Assembly (NCBI GenBank): GCA_028551475.1
Contig: CM052354.1
Location: 31,705,258 to 31,769,257, forward strand
Length of the DNA: 64,000 nucleotides
Direction of reading: 5' to 3'
Source of the DNA: Casuarina equisetifolia
Lineage: Eukaryota; Streptophyta; Magnoliopsida; Fagales; Casuarinaceae
Shown here: one piece after another, positions 46,626-58,062 of the stretch
Numbering within the stretch: position 1 is the first letter of the stretch
Layout of the letters: each line of letters opens with the position of its first letter
Made by a program: the position numbers and the translations under genes
Notes under the pieces: generated by a model
What the model saw: only the letters and a program-made list of their open reading frames with translations
Database searches by the model: none
What the model was told of the DNA's origin: nothing

Positions 46626-47865
46626 CTGAAAAACATAACAATAATCTTTTAGGGAGACAACTCATATAGTGAAAAGAGATATGCAAGTATTTTCTTTTAT
46701 GACATTTGAGGGCAGCCAACGACATATCTAGCGTCCCTTAACGTGGCCAGATCACGTCCACATTTCTCATTGGAACCCAATTTGTACTTCGATGGTATTT
46801 TTGCTTAAATCCACATCCTATCAGTGAAAATTTATGGAAATCTGGAGTTAGGGTTTTGTTGAGGTGGGTTGCTTTGGGGTTCGCTAATCCAATGAAATGT
46901 CAATACTAAAGATTTTGTTTTATGATTCAATAGATTGCCTAAACATAACTGTCATCAAGGCCAAACATAAGACTCTCGTCGATTTGATTGAGGGCCACAA
47001 CTAAATATATCAAATTGGGCATCTATGTTTCCTTCCTTCAGGACGAATTCGTCCTAGGTAAGAACTAAACGTAGAATTTTTTCTATATGCTTAAGAACAA
47101 AGCCTTTGAATGCATAACAATTAAACTTTTCTATCTTTTCTCAGCTAAGACCTTCAATACATTTCTTGAACTTAACTATGCAGAAAAAGGTTTGCTAGCA
47201 TATTAGCTCAATTTCAAGTGTCTACTTTTTAATCCACATTATTCCTTCCTCTGGAGAGTGTACTATCACCCAAGGTGATTTTATACCAGTTCTAAAGATT
47301 GAAACTTTCCAAGGAAAGACCCTAAGCTTTTATTCCCCTTATTAGATAACTAATTTTATTAGAATGACGAGAAGAGTAGTGAACTTGAACGGTGAAAAGA
47401 ACGGAAGTTATGACCTTGGTAAATAAGGTATTATTTGACTTAGTTGCTCAAACTGCATGCGTTTAAGGTAACAAGAATTGCTAGGGTGGAAGTTTCCAAG
47501 AATATGTATTTTAGGATATTTTAAAGGTAATATTTAAAGATGATTCTTTCTTCTTATAAGGAAAAGCTTTTGTGTTATTCCAATTCTTAAGCTGAATATC
47601 TCTTAGGATCTAAGTGATACTTAGCTCTTATTTGTAAAACTTTTGTGTTTTTTCTGAATTTATCTCTCAATTACTAAACCTCAGTGCCCATCCTTTTAAC
47701 TTGGAAACTTGGATTAGTGTGAACTTTTTCTTGATGGCGCAACAAGATTTGTTTACAAACTCCGCATTGAATCATGCTTTTGTGGTGATGAAACTAGTAA
47801 CTCTTGTACAAACAAGACTTGCATTAATAAGTGGCAATTATGAAGTTAGGATCAGTAAAAGTTAC
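46626..47865 (-). other. TNL intron 1
   Basis: A 1240-bp intron with donor GTAACT and acceptor TTTTTCAG. It contains a perfect 16-bp palindrome, aggacgaattcgtcct (47040-47055), preceded by TTCCTTCC. No coding sequence is recognised. It is larger than the other introns, except for the one between exons 8 and 9. Confidence 0.7.
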
Positions 47866-48380
47866 CTGTCTTTTGAATCGTATCCCGCGAGATCGGCCAC
47901 TTTTCTAAGCGCATTTTTCCAGCTTTGCACCTGCTCCTTTTTTTCCTTGGACTTTTCATCGTGTTGAAGAAAGGCATCAGCAAAAGTCCCTTTCTGATGT
48001 CTCACAACACTGGGATCCACATGGTAGAAAATGGGGAGAACTTTCATCGTTCCTGCCTCCCAGCGTTCCATAATTTTCGCAAGTTCTTTTAAGCACCATG
48101 TGGAAGACGCATAGTCTTGTGACAAAACGACGATAGCTACATTCGATGTCTCGATTGCCTTAAAAAGGTCTCTCGATATGAGTTGTCCTCGCCGAAGTTC
48201 TTCAGTGTCCCGAAAAACAGAAATCCCTTGTCCATCCAGGGCGTGAAAGAGATGGTCAGTAAAATTATTGCGGGTGTCTTCACCTCTGAAACTGAGGAAA
48301 ACATCGTATTCGCATTGGCTGGTAGAGCAAGAAGCGGAAATGGGCGAGGAAACAGTCTGAATGTTGCTGCTGGAAGCCAT
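47866..48380 (-). CDS. TNL exon 1: TIR domain
   Basis: The ATG at 48380 starts MASSSNIQTV, a serine-rich leader. It is followed by the TIR box 1 YDVFLSFRGEDTRNNFTDHL, VFRDTEELRRG, and the box with the catalytic glutamate in STWCLKELAKI. Then come VLPIFYHVDPSVVRHQ and the end of the domain at DLAGYDSKDR. Length is 171 codons plus two bases, typical for a TNL first exon. The donor CAG|GTAAC at 47866/47865 leaves phase 2, which exon 2 completes exactly. TIR domains of this kind hydrolyse NAD+ when assembled. Nothing in this exon looks damaged. An upstream in-frame ATG at 48464 would add a 28-residue leader and is less likely. Confidence 0.9.
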
Positions 48381-48989
48381 GGAACACTTCACAAAAAGCT
48401 TCTTATGAGTGAGGATTGTGATGCATATGATGCCTTGCGCCCAATAATAAGTGGAAAGAAGCAAGCAAACTGATGCCCAAGGAAAGATCCAAAATCAGCG
48501 AGACCATCGGTCTTCATGAATATAGAAAACCACACATTCCTTTCTTTCACAAGATTCAGATTTTCCCTGCACATTCCAGCAAGTTACAAGACATCGGGAA
48601 ATGTTAAAAACAGAGAAAGATTAACTGGACTAGATAAATAAGAGGAACAAGATAACAGCTAGAAATTCATTCTTTCTTTAACTTGTTATCCTACTGTTTT
48701 GTTCCGATGAATTCTCAGGAGGTTTCGATGCAGGTTGTTACGGTCTCTGTTGTTTTTCAAAAGATGAGTGAGAGCTCGAGAACATATTTTGGTCAAACAG
48801 GAAATACTTTCAGATTTAGAAACAAATGAATTGATGAGCAAGGCAACCTTACCTTGGTCTTTCTGAAACTAACAGCTCCGGAGAAACTGAATCAATTCAA
48901 ACCAATACAACTCTTTTAACCTCAGCTCAAATAACATGTCAAAGAAGAAACAATTTCAGATCAAGAAACAAACGAATCGGCAAACTCAC
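48381..48989. other. TNL 5' region, no further gene seen
   Basis: Upstream of the TNL ATG there is no other recognisable exon. From about 48770 to 48990 the sequence resembles the first-intron start that follows the DUF1218 exon-1 donors ('gagaaactgaat-caattcaaacca'), so it belongs to relic G. No TATA box was identified with confidence. Confidence 0.45.
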
Positions 48990-49034
48990 CTTGATCCTTC
49001 TTTGCTCAACTGCAACAGCAGAAGCAAAAGCAGT
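48990..49034 (-). pseudogene. DUF1218 exon 1 relic, copy G (5' half deleted)
   Basis: The minus strand encodes AFASAVAVEQRRIK followed by donor AAG|GTGAGT, the 3' half of the DUF1218 first exon. The start codon and first 15 or so codons are gone, with a CT tract joined directly. The 5' flank beyond (49050-49210) has a clear CTATAAAT TATA box and the shared promoter element. The relic lies immediately upstream of the TNL. Confidence 0.6.
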
Positions 49035-49919
49035 ATCTCTCTCTCTCTCCTCTTGTTATCCGCACACAGAAGCACAAAGATAAAGAAAAGGTATAAGGAT
49101 TAGCGCAGAAAGTCCAACAGAGAAGGGAGAAGGCAACAATCTTTTACCGAATGCGGTTTAGTTCTTAGATGAACATACATTGAAGTGAACATATTTATAG
49201 ACTTAACCGCGTTATACACTTTTTCAGTGTAATTTCCTGATGCTTTCCTACTTTAGAAAAATGTCGGTTCCGCCGTGTTTCAGAAAAAGGTTGCAATAAT
49301 GGCAGGCCACACCGTGTCTGGTCGCTTTTAAGATTTTGATTCAAATCGTTCTTTAAAAGATTATTCAAACATTTTATTTTTATTTTCATTTGCTTTTATT
49401 TAAAATATCTTACTAATAAATAGTTACATCATTATGCCTTTATTTTTGCTCTCTCTTTAAAAAAGGGTGGAAGTATCTGGAAAGCAGGTGACCATTTATA
49501 AAAACAATGATAGGCCATACCAGTGTCGGCCACGCTTGGCCTACACACTTCAAGACTTTGAGTCAAGTTACTTTTTAGAAGAATTATTTATATAGTTTTA
49601 TTTTTCTTAAAAATTTCATACTAATAATATCTTTATTTTAGTACTATTAAAATTAGTGTTCAAAACAGATAGTCTTGAGTTATCATATTTTCTAATGTCA
49701 AAAAATATTAAAACAAAAAATTAAGATAACAAACAAGAAAAATTATGGAAATAAAATATAAAAAAATAAGACTAACCTGAAGAGGGACGAGAATGGTTGT
49801 TCCAGTTGTCCGAAGCGTATGATGTTTTGAGTTTTTATCAAAACCTTGGCGACTTTCTTCTTCATACGCCAATCCATCTTAAGCCCAAAAGACTTCACGA
49901 TAATGTTTCCTATCGTCAT
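49035..49919 (-). promoter_or_regulatory. 5' flank of relic G with TATA box, then intergenic DNA
   Basis: A TATA box CTATAAATA lies at about 49201-49193, followed on the minus strand by the conserved 'ttcacttcaatgtatgttca' and 'aaccgcattcgg' elements. The rest (49260-49919) is AT-rich with copies of the 'aatggcaggccacacc' motif and no gene. Confidence 0.4.
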
Positions 49920-52090
49920 GAAGACGGTGTAAACAAAAGAAAGGAAGATTTTTGTATTGAATTATGTTAGATTAGTCATTCAAAATGTTTGAGTTAAAAA
50001 GAAATTGTGGTTTTAATAATTTTTAACAAACATTAAAATTAATACATCTACATTAACATGACTTTGGTTGTTTTCTTCATTTTTAGTTTTGTGTTAGTTT
50101 GGTTCTTGGAATCTACTATAGATGTTCCTAGATGTTCAAATTTTTTGGTTATCGTTACTTTTTATGAGTCATAATGGGTTCTTTAATTAATGAAATGATT
50201 CCAAAAACCTTTAAAGCTTATTCTAAAGTTATTTGCATTCAAGACATTTAGTTAAAATTGAAGTCTTTTGGCTTATTAGGCATGCGATTTTTCTTAATGA
50301 TGCCTATCCAAATCCTAAGCTAAATTGTTTCAAGATTTTAATAAAGGCGGACAGTAAATTCAGCATTACAAAATCAACTTTACTTGGATTAGTACGAGGT
50401 TAGAGAAAACAAACAAAGGCTAACCTTTTTTTCTTAAGTTTTCTCTTAAAAAAAAAATTTCTATTAGACAATGATAATGTTGTATAACTTAATAGGCATA
50501 CTTTGTTATATAAAACAATAGAAAATTGAAGGAGCATATCACAATTATATTCCTCTATAATATTATAGAGATAGCATATATTGAATGCGAGAGGAGAATA
50601 AGAAGCAACTATGGTAAATTTTTATGAATTTTTTACGAAATTTGTTGAGTGTTATTAAGTAGAACTTTTCCTACTAATTTTGTAGTCATGCAAATGTTAT
50701 TTCATTTCTATTCGTAACTTTTTTAATCAATTCAATGGGTGGAAAAAAGGTCTTGTGAATCCAACTCCTTTTGTCTAAGAGTTCAATGCTATGTTAATAA
50801 AATTGCTTTCAAACAATGGTAGACCACACCACCTCCTAGTGTCGTCAACACCAATTCTAATCACTTGAAGACTTGAAGACTTAAAGACTTGGGGTCAAGT
50901 CTTCTTCTAAAAAATTGTTCATGCATTTCTATGGTCATTTTTTCAATTAAAAAAAGTCACATATTGACAGACAAATTACGTTATTATTAAATGGACATGA
51001 AAAAAAGAAAAGTTGGTAGGCGAGGGTTGCAAAGAAGTTAGATGGATTTAGTGAACAAGAACCTCATGATTATGTATTATAAGAAAATAATATAGTGACT
51101 AGTCCTATATGATAAGAAAATTTATTGTGGGTAGGTTAGGCTAGATGAATAACATAAGTTTCAATTCATTGAATTTAATTATACTGAAAAATGGCCAATC
51201 AATATAAAAAAATTATTGTTTTAATAAGAATTAATGTGATATTGAGACCAATGAAAAGTTCTCTAAAAAAATTGCAATATTGTGATAAATCACAAACTTC
51301 GTATAGATGTGAAGATTATTCGAAGTTTATGCTAAATAGTGAATTTTGCTTTTCTAGAAGAGGGGATGAATATCAGAGTCTTTTCTACGAACTTGCCAAA
51401 AAAACACTTTTGTATACCACGAACTTTATAACAGCCACGTCAAACACGTCGAATGGAAATAAAGTTATGATTCCTCTTTTGCAAAAGCAATATGAAACTT
51501 TCTTGTAATTGCGCTATAATTGTTCGACTTTTTCCAAGCATTGGTGCGTAGATCAAGAATGTAGGCCCAATGAATCTCAATCAATATCGCTACTCTAGAA
51601 CACATTACCAAACTTGCAATACAAGTTAACTCATCTATAGTGTCTGACATAAAATTTATGATTCCATATGAAATTGTCGTGGAATTTTACAATGCTAGCG
51701 GGTATGAGAGTCAATGGGTGTGTGGACTACAATTATTAGGTCAGGCTCAAAATTCCCTCAGCCAATGTGTGCAAAAAAGCTTGGACCTCATAGATTGCAC
51801 TAATTCTCTATCATCTAATCTAATATTTTCTTCTTTTAGATTTTAAAGTTGTTAATTTCTTTAGCTACTTTCAACAACTGTAGAATTAACTCTTATCCTC
51901 ATCAAACACTACGTGTTTAATGTACAATTTTCATATTTAATTTTATAAATCCAAGTGGCCTCTAGTAAATAAAAATTTTCTTATTTAACTTGCACACACA
52001 TGAATATGGAGCAGCGAAAAAAATACACAATGCTTTATTTGTCCGACAAGCCACCGAAAAAGATCAGTAATGTCAATTGTGGATTTCATT
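49920..52090. repeat. Segmental repeat P, copy 2
   Basis: Matches 15840-17750. It holds an extra piece of nearly 200 bp at about 50455-50640. The plus-strand frame 51640-51846 (68 codons, MSDIKFMIPYEIVVEFYNAS...) and minus-strand frame 51650-51465 (containing LIEIHWAYILDLRTNAWKK) are the best-preserved versions of this unrecognised sequence. Which strand, if either, was coding cannot be decided here. Confidence 0.6.
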
Positions 52091-52109
52091 ATTTGCGCCT
52101 ATAATTTAA

Positions 52110-52720
52110 TAGCCAAAAGCACTATCGAACCGAGGTTAAAGTGGTCAGTGTGGAGTCACAGCGCAAGGAGATCATCATTATCGAAGCCAGAGAAATAAAA
52201 AATGTTGCACCTTTCGATTCAGCGGCGTTGATTTAGTAAATCGAACCGAATTTCATACATTTTTTTGTTCATCGTTTGTGTGGGTCTTGTGCTGCAGTGA
52301 GGTCTTTGAATTTGAAGGCCCTGAGGCCTCAGATTTTCGCTTTGTGCAACTCTGGTTTATCTACGGCCATCTAGCACTCTTCCAAGCGGCCTCACCCTCC
52401 GGTTATCATGAGGGGCCGTTTGTTTCCCTGGAAGATTGTTTCCCGGAAAGAATGTTTCAATTCGGACAGTTAATTAGCATATATATCTTGGACGCACATG
52501 TCTTTATGGATGCTACTTGCTTTGATATTTACCATGCTCTCCTTTCATTCAACACTTTTTATCTTTTCAGAGGGTTCTCATTTCATTCAACACTTTTTAT
52601 CTTTTCAGAGGGTTCCGAATCTTATTGAAGGCTCTTTTGTTGATTCACAATCAGTAGCCTTCATTGATGTTGTAAGTCCTGTAAGCATAATACAATAGTG
52701 AATTTCATTACATCTAACAT
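52110..52720. other. Single-copy island with a 116-codon frame and a 38-bp tandem repeat
   Basis: This stretch has more GC than its surroundings and no duplicate in the window. A plus-strand frame (52278-52628) spans it, with no motif I recognise. Part of its 3' end is made by a 38-bp tandem duplication (52543-52580 and 52581-52615, 'tttcattcaacactttttat...'). A 'ggggccgtttgtttccctgg' run at about 52413 looks like a hAT/MITE terminus, but no matching inverted end was found. Gene status is doubtful. Confidence 0.35.
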
Positions 52721-52859
52721 TTTTTTTGGAAGCTTCCGATAAGGATAGAAGGCAAATAAAAAGTATGGCAAGTGAGAAAAGAGATTATGAGTGACACGCT
52801 CACCTCACAAAGGATTTTCAAATTATTGTAGGACATACAATAAAATTTAGAAAAATATG

Positions 52860-53560
52860 CCATTTAATGATAGTAAATTTTATATAATAAATGTGGCCAC
52901 TACTTGTCTAAAGTGGTGGGGACGAATATCACAATGTCTTTCCTAGAAATTACTGAACATTATTATAAACTCCAAACAATCTTAACAGCCACGTCAAACA
53001 CATCTAAAAGAAAGTCAAGATGTTCATACTGCAAAAGCAAGGCAAAACATTCCCATAATTGCACTACAATTATTTTGCTTGTTCTGGCCCCGCTTCAAAA
53101 CAATGAAACCACCACTTCTTTTGACGTGCAGGACAAAAAAGCTATATGAACTGAAAACACTTTTCTTGCTTGGAAATTTCTTAGTTGGTAACACCACAGG
53201 TTGCATATTTATTCTACTCATTACTTGGACTTAAGTTTGTCATTGCTTCAGATATTGAATCAATTCATCAAGCATTGATGCCTAAATCAAGGGCGTAAGC
53301 CAAATGAACCTCAATCAATATGCCTTCTCTAGAACTTAGTTTAAATCATTAGTAGTGTCTGTCATAAAATTCCTGATCCTATATGAACTTGTTGTGGAAT
53401 TCTCCAACGCAAGAGGGTATGGAGTCAATTGGTGTGTGGACAAAGATAATTGGATCAGGAACAAAAGTCCATACCTAAACTTGGACCACATTGATTGCAA
53501 TCACTGTCTATAATATAATTTTAATCTTTTTTTTTTTTAGATTTCTTAGTTGTTAATTTC
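52860..53560. repeat. Segmental repeat P, copy 3 (partial, degraded)
   Basis: Matches the right third of copies 1 and 2 ('acagccacgtcaaacac', 'gtgtctgtcataaaattc', 'gagggtatg-gagtcaa-tgg') with several indels and a local insertion around 53090-53230. No frame is kept. Confidence 0.55.
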
Positions 53561-54354
53561 ATTGGCTTTACGCATTTTTCACTTTATAAAATTAGTGCAC
53601 ATGATTTGATTTTTGATTGAATCCATTATTTTGACTTAATGTTACATTGAAAAAGAAGGTATTTAATTTAATTTTGAAGAAAAATGATCATTTTATAAGT
53701 AATTTTGAATAAAATTCAATATCACATAACTTGTTGACATATTAAGACCAACATATGTTGATATATAATACTACAGTATTAAAAGTAAATTTGTTCCGTA
53801 CAATTTCTTTTGCAATAGAACTTTTATACTTGTAAAGAAAACGTGTTAATTGTATTCTTCAAAGAGGGATTGCCCTTTAGGTAATCATTTAATGTTATTT
53901 TTCATTCTAAATACTAAAACAGTACCGCTTATTTTTTCTTTAAATATACAATAAATTTATTCTATAAAATTCAAACGAGATGATTAATTTATATAAGTAT
54001 TAGGGAAAAATATTGATATCGTATGAAGACCCCTTGCACATTCATTTACCATGCCTGTGTATATTTTCATGATATATAGCCATACAAATTTTATAGTACT
54101 TATGCTATGGAAATAACAATTTTGATTAAATGCTAAAAATAGATTAATTGACATGCGTTTGTTGAAGCAACCATTAGTGTCACATTAAACTAAAATTTCG
54201 ACTTTGCATTCGAAAAGAAAGACAATGGACTATGCAAAGCCACCTTCCTCTCTAATTTTATGTGATTTGTCTCTACAAACAACTGTATTAAGTATTTATT
54301 CATTTTAATAGTTTTCACTCTATTAATTAGAGCAGGACCATGAATGCAAGGAAC
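53561..54354. other. Intergenic, no gene seen
   Basis: Strongly AT-rich sequence without open frames or repeats that I could relate to the rest of the window. Confidence 0.5.
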
Positions 54355-54583
54355 ATTCTAACATGCACTGGGCTAATGTTTTCACGAACGCTCCAATCTT
54401 CACAGCTGCGTTATCACTTTCGAATGAAGCCCATACCTCAGTACATGAATTAAACTTGCTTAGCATGTGTCGTAAATAAAATATCAGAAGTCATTGTGGT
54501 TCCCTAGAAACGCCCCTAGACAACACAAGGATCATGTCAACTTTCGGGAGGAGCTCCATCACGGGCAGAAAGGACACCAAACC

Positions 54584-55084
54584 TGAAGAGAATCAACGCT
54601 GCCTTGGTCCCACAAAAAAGAATTCTCCATGTAACCAGAATTATGTAGAAAAGAAGGAGAAGAAGAAAATGACATGGACCCACGTGAATAAGAAGTGTAA
54701 GAAAGATTAGCCACCGAACGAAAGACAAGAATTGTCAAAGAAAGGAGTCAAAAAGTGCGGCTGTAAATTATAAAAAGAGAAGTGGAGAATTGTCTAGAAA
54801 GCCAAAGAACCGACTTGTAAAGTCGGGCATACATTCTATAAAAAGGGGAAAGCACCCATGGTGAGTGAGTGCAACCAAGTGCAACCTGAGCAAATGTGAG
54901 TAATCAGGTGTCCAAAGAGTGTCCTAAAAAGTCTTCAAAAGCGTGTGTCCATAAAGTGTGAGAAGTGAGGTAAGTGCTTGTCGTTGGCCTTGTGAAAAGT
55001 ACATTTTTTGTATAAATAAAATTCTTGTATTTTTTGTCCTCCTCCATTTTGTGTGTGATTCTCGGGCCCACTTGAGCTTCAACA
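54584..55084 (+). repeat. 5' LTR of the Copia element
   Basis: 501 bp, TGAAGAG to TTCAACA. A 'tctataaaaa' TATA-like box lies at about 54834-54843, and 'tataaataaaattcttgtat', with a possible poly-A signal, near the R/U5 part. Confidence 0.9.
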
Positions 55085-55273
55085 AGTGGTATCGGAGCCC
55101 TAGGTTGAGAAGGGGTGAAGTTTTGCAGAAATATTGAGTAACAAGAATAAGCCGTTACTTTGCCGGAGCAAAGTCAAGATTGTCCATTGTGAGCAGTAAG
55201 TTGCTGTGAAGCCGATTAGTCCGGGACTAAGCTTCTTGGTGTGAAGGAGCAAGGAAGCACAACACCAATCATA

Positions 55274-58050
55274 ATGGCGGACTTTGCAAGTACAACTGGA
55301 GGACTGGAGAAGCTCAACAACTACAACTATGATTATTGGAGCACGTGCATGAAGTCATATCTACAAGGCCAAGATCTATGGGACGTCACAAATGGGAGTG
55401 AAACAACTCCACCAGAGGAAAAAGAAAAGAAGAAATGGGATGTCAAGGCTGGTAAGGCTCTTTATGCTTTAAAAATTTCTATTGATAAAGAGCTTTTGGA
55501 ACGGATTAAAAATGCTGAGACTCCAAAAGAAGCATGGGATACCTTGGCAAAGCTATTTTCCAAAACAAATGAAGCTAGGCTTCAAAAGTTGGAAAATGAG
55601 CTTGCATCAATTAGTCAAGGATCCATGATGATTAGTCAATACTTTACTAAAGTTAAAAGTATTTGTGACGAAATATCCCAACTTGATAAAGAATCGGCGA
55701 TAAGTGAAGCACGACTAAGACGGATTATTATAAGGGGTTTGAAACCCGAATATCAAGGGCTTATGATAGCTATAAGAGGATGGTCTACTCAACCATCACT
55801 CGTAGAATTGGAAAATCTGTTGGCAAATCAGGAAGCTTTAAGCAATCAAGAAACGAGTGCTTCACCAAAGGAGACAGTAGAGGCACTTCTCACTCGGAAG
55901 GGAAGACCAAGCGGAAGGACACAGAAGCAAAATTCTCCCAACACTCACCAACAAAGGAGAAGTACTCAGCAAGGGGGAGCTGCACGAAGCCTAGCTCAGA
56001 ATAATTCTCCTCAGCAGCGTGATAGCAATCGACGAACAGGGGAATGCTATAACTGTGGCAAAAAGGGACATCTTGCATGAGACTGCTGGTTTAGGAAGAA
56101 CAAGCCAACTCAAAGTAATTCAGCAACGTCAGCCACAAACGAAAGAGGCGACGAGGAGGAAGGATGGAATGTTGGAGCATCATGCTCAATAATTGAACCA
56201 GCAAAGGCTTGCACATCAAACTTCGCTACTGTAGACTATGATCAAGATTGGATCATGGATTCTGGGTGTGCAAACCATATGACAGGTTGCAGAGAAAAGC
56301 TCCAAAGCGTGGAGGAATACAAAGGCAAGAAGGTGGTGGTGACAGCGAACAACACAAAGCTTCCCATTACGCATATGGGAAAAGGAATGTGCATACCACG
56401 CTTCAGTTCGAAACAAGCCCAGCTTAAAAATGTCTACCTTGTCCCAGGTATGAAGAAGAATTTACTATCTGTGTCTCAGATTGCTAAATCTGGAAATTAT
56501 GTAGTATTCGGCCCAGAAGATGTTGTAGTATGTTGACAAATAAAAATTCTGGATGAGCCGATTATGAAAGGGAGAAAGGTAGACTCTATCTACGTAATGA
56601 CTGCAGAAACAGCTTACGTAGAAAAGACAAGAAAAAGTGAAACTGCAGATCTATGGCATGCTCGACTAGCACATGTCGGATGTAGCAGGTTGAAGATAAT
56701 GATGGAGAAGTCGATGTTGAATGGTCTTCCTTAGTTGGAAGTACGACCAGACACAGTTTGTTTTGGATGTCAGTTCGGCAAAGCACAACAACTACCATAT
56801 ACTGAGTCCAAGTATCAAGCCAAACAACCGTTGGAGCTTGTCCATTCCGATGTATTTGGAAAAATCAAGCCAGCATCGGTTAAAGGCATGCAGTATATGG
56901 TGACTTTTATTGACGACTTCTCAAGGTACGTATGGGTGTACTTTATGAAAGAAAAATCTGAAGTACTTTCCAAATTTATTGAATTTAAAGAGAAAATAGA
57001 AAAAAAGCTGGGTTACAAGATCAAGTGCTTACGCACTGACAACGGAGGAAAATACACGTCAGAAGAATTTTATCAATATTTAAGGAAGCATGGAATTCGT
57101 CGGCAGTTGACGTGTGTAAACACCCCACAATAAAATGGGGTGGTAGAAAGGAAAAATCGACATCTTGCAGAAACATGCGGGAGTATGATACATGCCAAGA
57201 ATGTACCAGGAAGATTTTGGGCTGAAGGCATGAAAACGGCAGCTCACGTCATTAATCGTCTACCACAACCAAGGCTTGGGTTCGTATCACCATATGAAAA
57301 GTTGAGGAACAATCGACCGACTGTAAGTTACTTCCGTGTTTTTGGTTGTGTTTGTTATGTATTTGTGCCTAACCATTTGCGCAGCAAGTTCGATAAAAAG
57401 GCAATCCTCTGCATATTCGTGGGCTATGATGATGAAAGAAAAGGATGGAGGTGCTGTGACCTAAACACCAATCGGTGTTACACATCACGAAACGTGGTGT
57501 TTGATGAAGCATCTTCTTGGTGGTCATCTGAAAGAATAACGCTGCCAGACTCCAACAATCTTGAACAGATGATGAAGGAAAGGATGAACGATGAGGATCA
57601 TGAAGTATCCCAACAAGATGAAGATGGAGAATCTCAGCACAGTGAAGATGAAGAGTCTCGTTCTAGCCCATCCTCCAAGAGATCATCAAGTCCATGGAAA
57701 ACAGGTGTCCGTCAAACAAGAGTGCAAGAAGAAGATCGCCCAAGTCAAATGGAGGAACCTGAAGAAGAACCAAGAAAAGAACCACGAAGGTCCACTAGGA
57801 TGAGGCGTCCTAATCCAAAGTACCTTGATGCTAATCTAGCAGCGGAAGAAGACTCTGAGCCAATCTCTTATGAAGAAGCCTGCAAAGATGAAAGATGGCA
57901 AAAGGCAATGGAGGAAGAGATTGACGCTTTGAAACAAAATCAGACTTGGGAGCTCATATCGAAACCGAACAAGGTAAAACCTATTTCGTGCAAATGGGTT
58001 TATAAGATCATGAAACATGCAGATGAAGTAATAAAAGGAAAGTCAGCGTT
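55274..58050 (+). pseudogene. Copia gag-pol frame (gag, protease, integrase; RT truncated), four stops
   Basis: One continuous frame with ATG at 55274 (MADFASTTGG). In order: a UBN2-type gag; the zinc knuckle CYNCGKKGHLA then stop then DC; protease with WIMDSGCANHM (usual DSGA); the pre-integrase LWHARLAHVG...CFGCQFGK; integrase with HSDVFG, RTDNGG and NGVVERKNR supplying D, D and E; and the very start of RVT_2 (ISCKWVYKI). After 58020 the sequence jumps to the polypurine tract, so RT and RNase H are absent. Stops lie at 56078-56080 (TGA), 56534-56536 (TGA), 56732-56734 (TAG) and 57131-57133 (TAA). No frameshift is seen. A frame in front (from 55241) lacks gag features. Confidence 0.9.
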
Positions 58051-58062
58051 GAGGGGGAGAAA

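Larger units (their letters stand above)
36949..48380 (-). pseudogene. Giant TNL (TIR-NB-LRR) resistance-type gene with seven C-JID/post-LRR modules
   Basis: Thirteen exons with phase-compatible GT/AG junctions: 48380-47866 (TIR), 46625-45555 (NB-ARC), 45445-45338, 45246-45025, 44926-43944 (LRRs), 43867-43220, 43135-42552, 42451-42274, 41258-40485, 40410-39772, 39658-39008, 38864-38139 and 38031-36949. Without lesions the product would be about 2500 residues; ordinary TNLs are 900-1300. TNLs are intracellular immune receptors; the C-JID helps recognise effectors in ROQ1 and RPP1. Lesions: a frameshift in NB-ARC near 46140-46150, a frameshift in the LRR exon near 44872, and a solo LTR in the last exon. 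All other exons are open and their junctions keep frame, so disruption seems recent. The layout resembles Prunus Ma, a nematode-resistance TNL with repeated post-LRR exons. Splice sites are inferred from consensus only. Confidence 0.85.

Noticed and set aside
36949-48380. Two genes: a TNL plus an independent C-JID-only gene downstream
   Set aside because: Exon phases are compatible throughout and no promoter or start signal is evident between exons 8 and 9. The 1-kb intron there leaves some room for doubt.
52278-52628. 116-codon open frame as a gene
   Set aside because: No recognised motif, and its end depends on a 38-bp tandem duplication. Reported only as a single-copy island.
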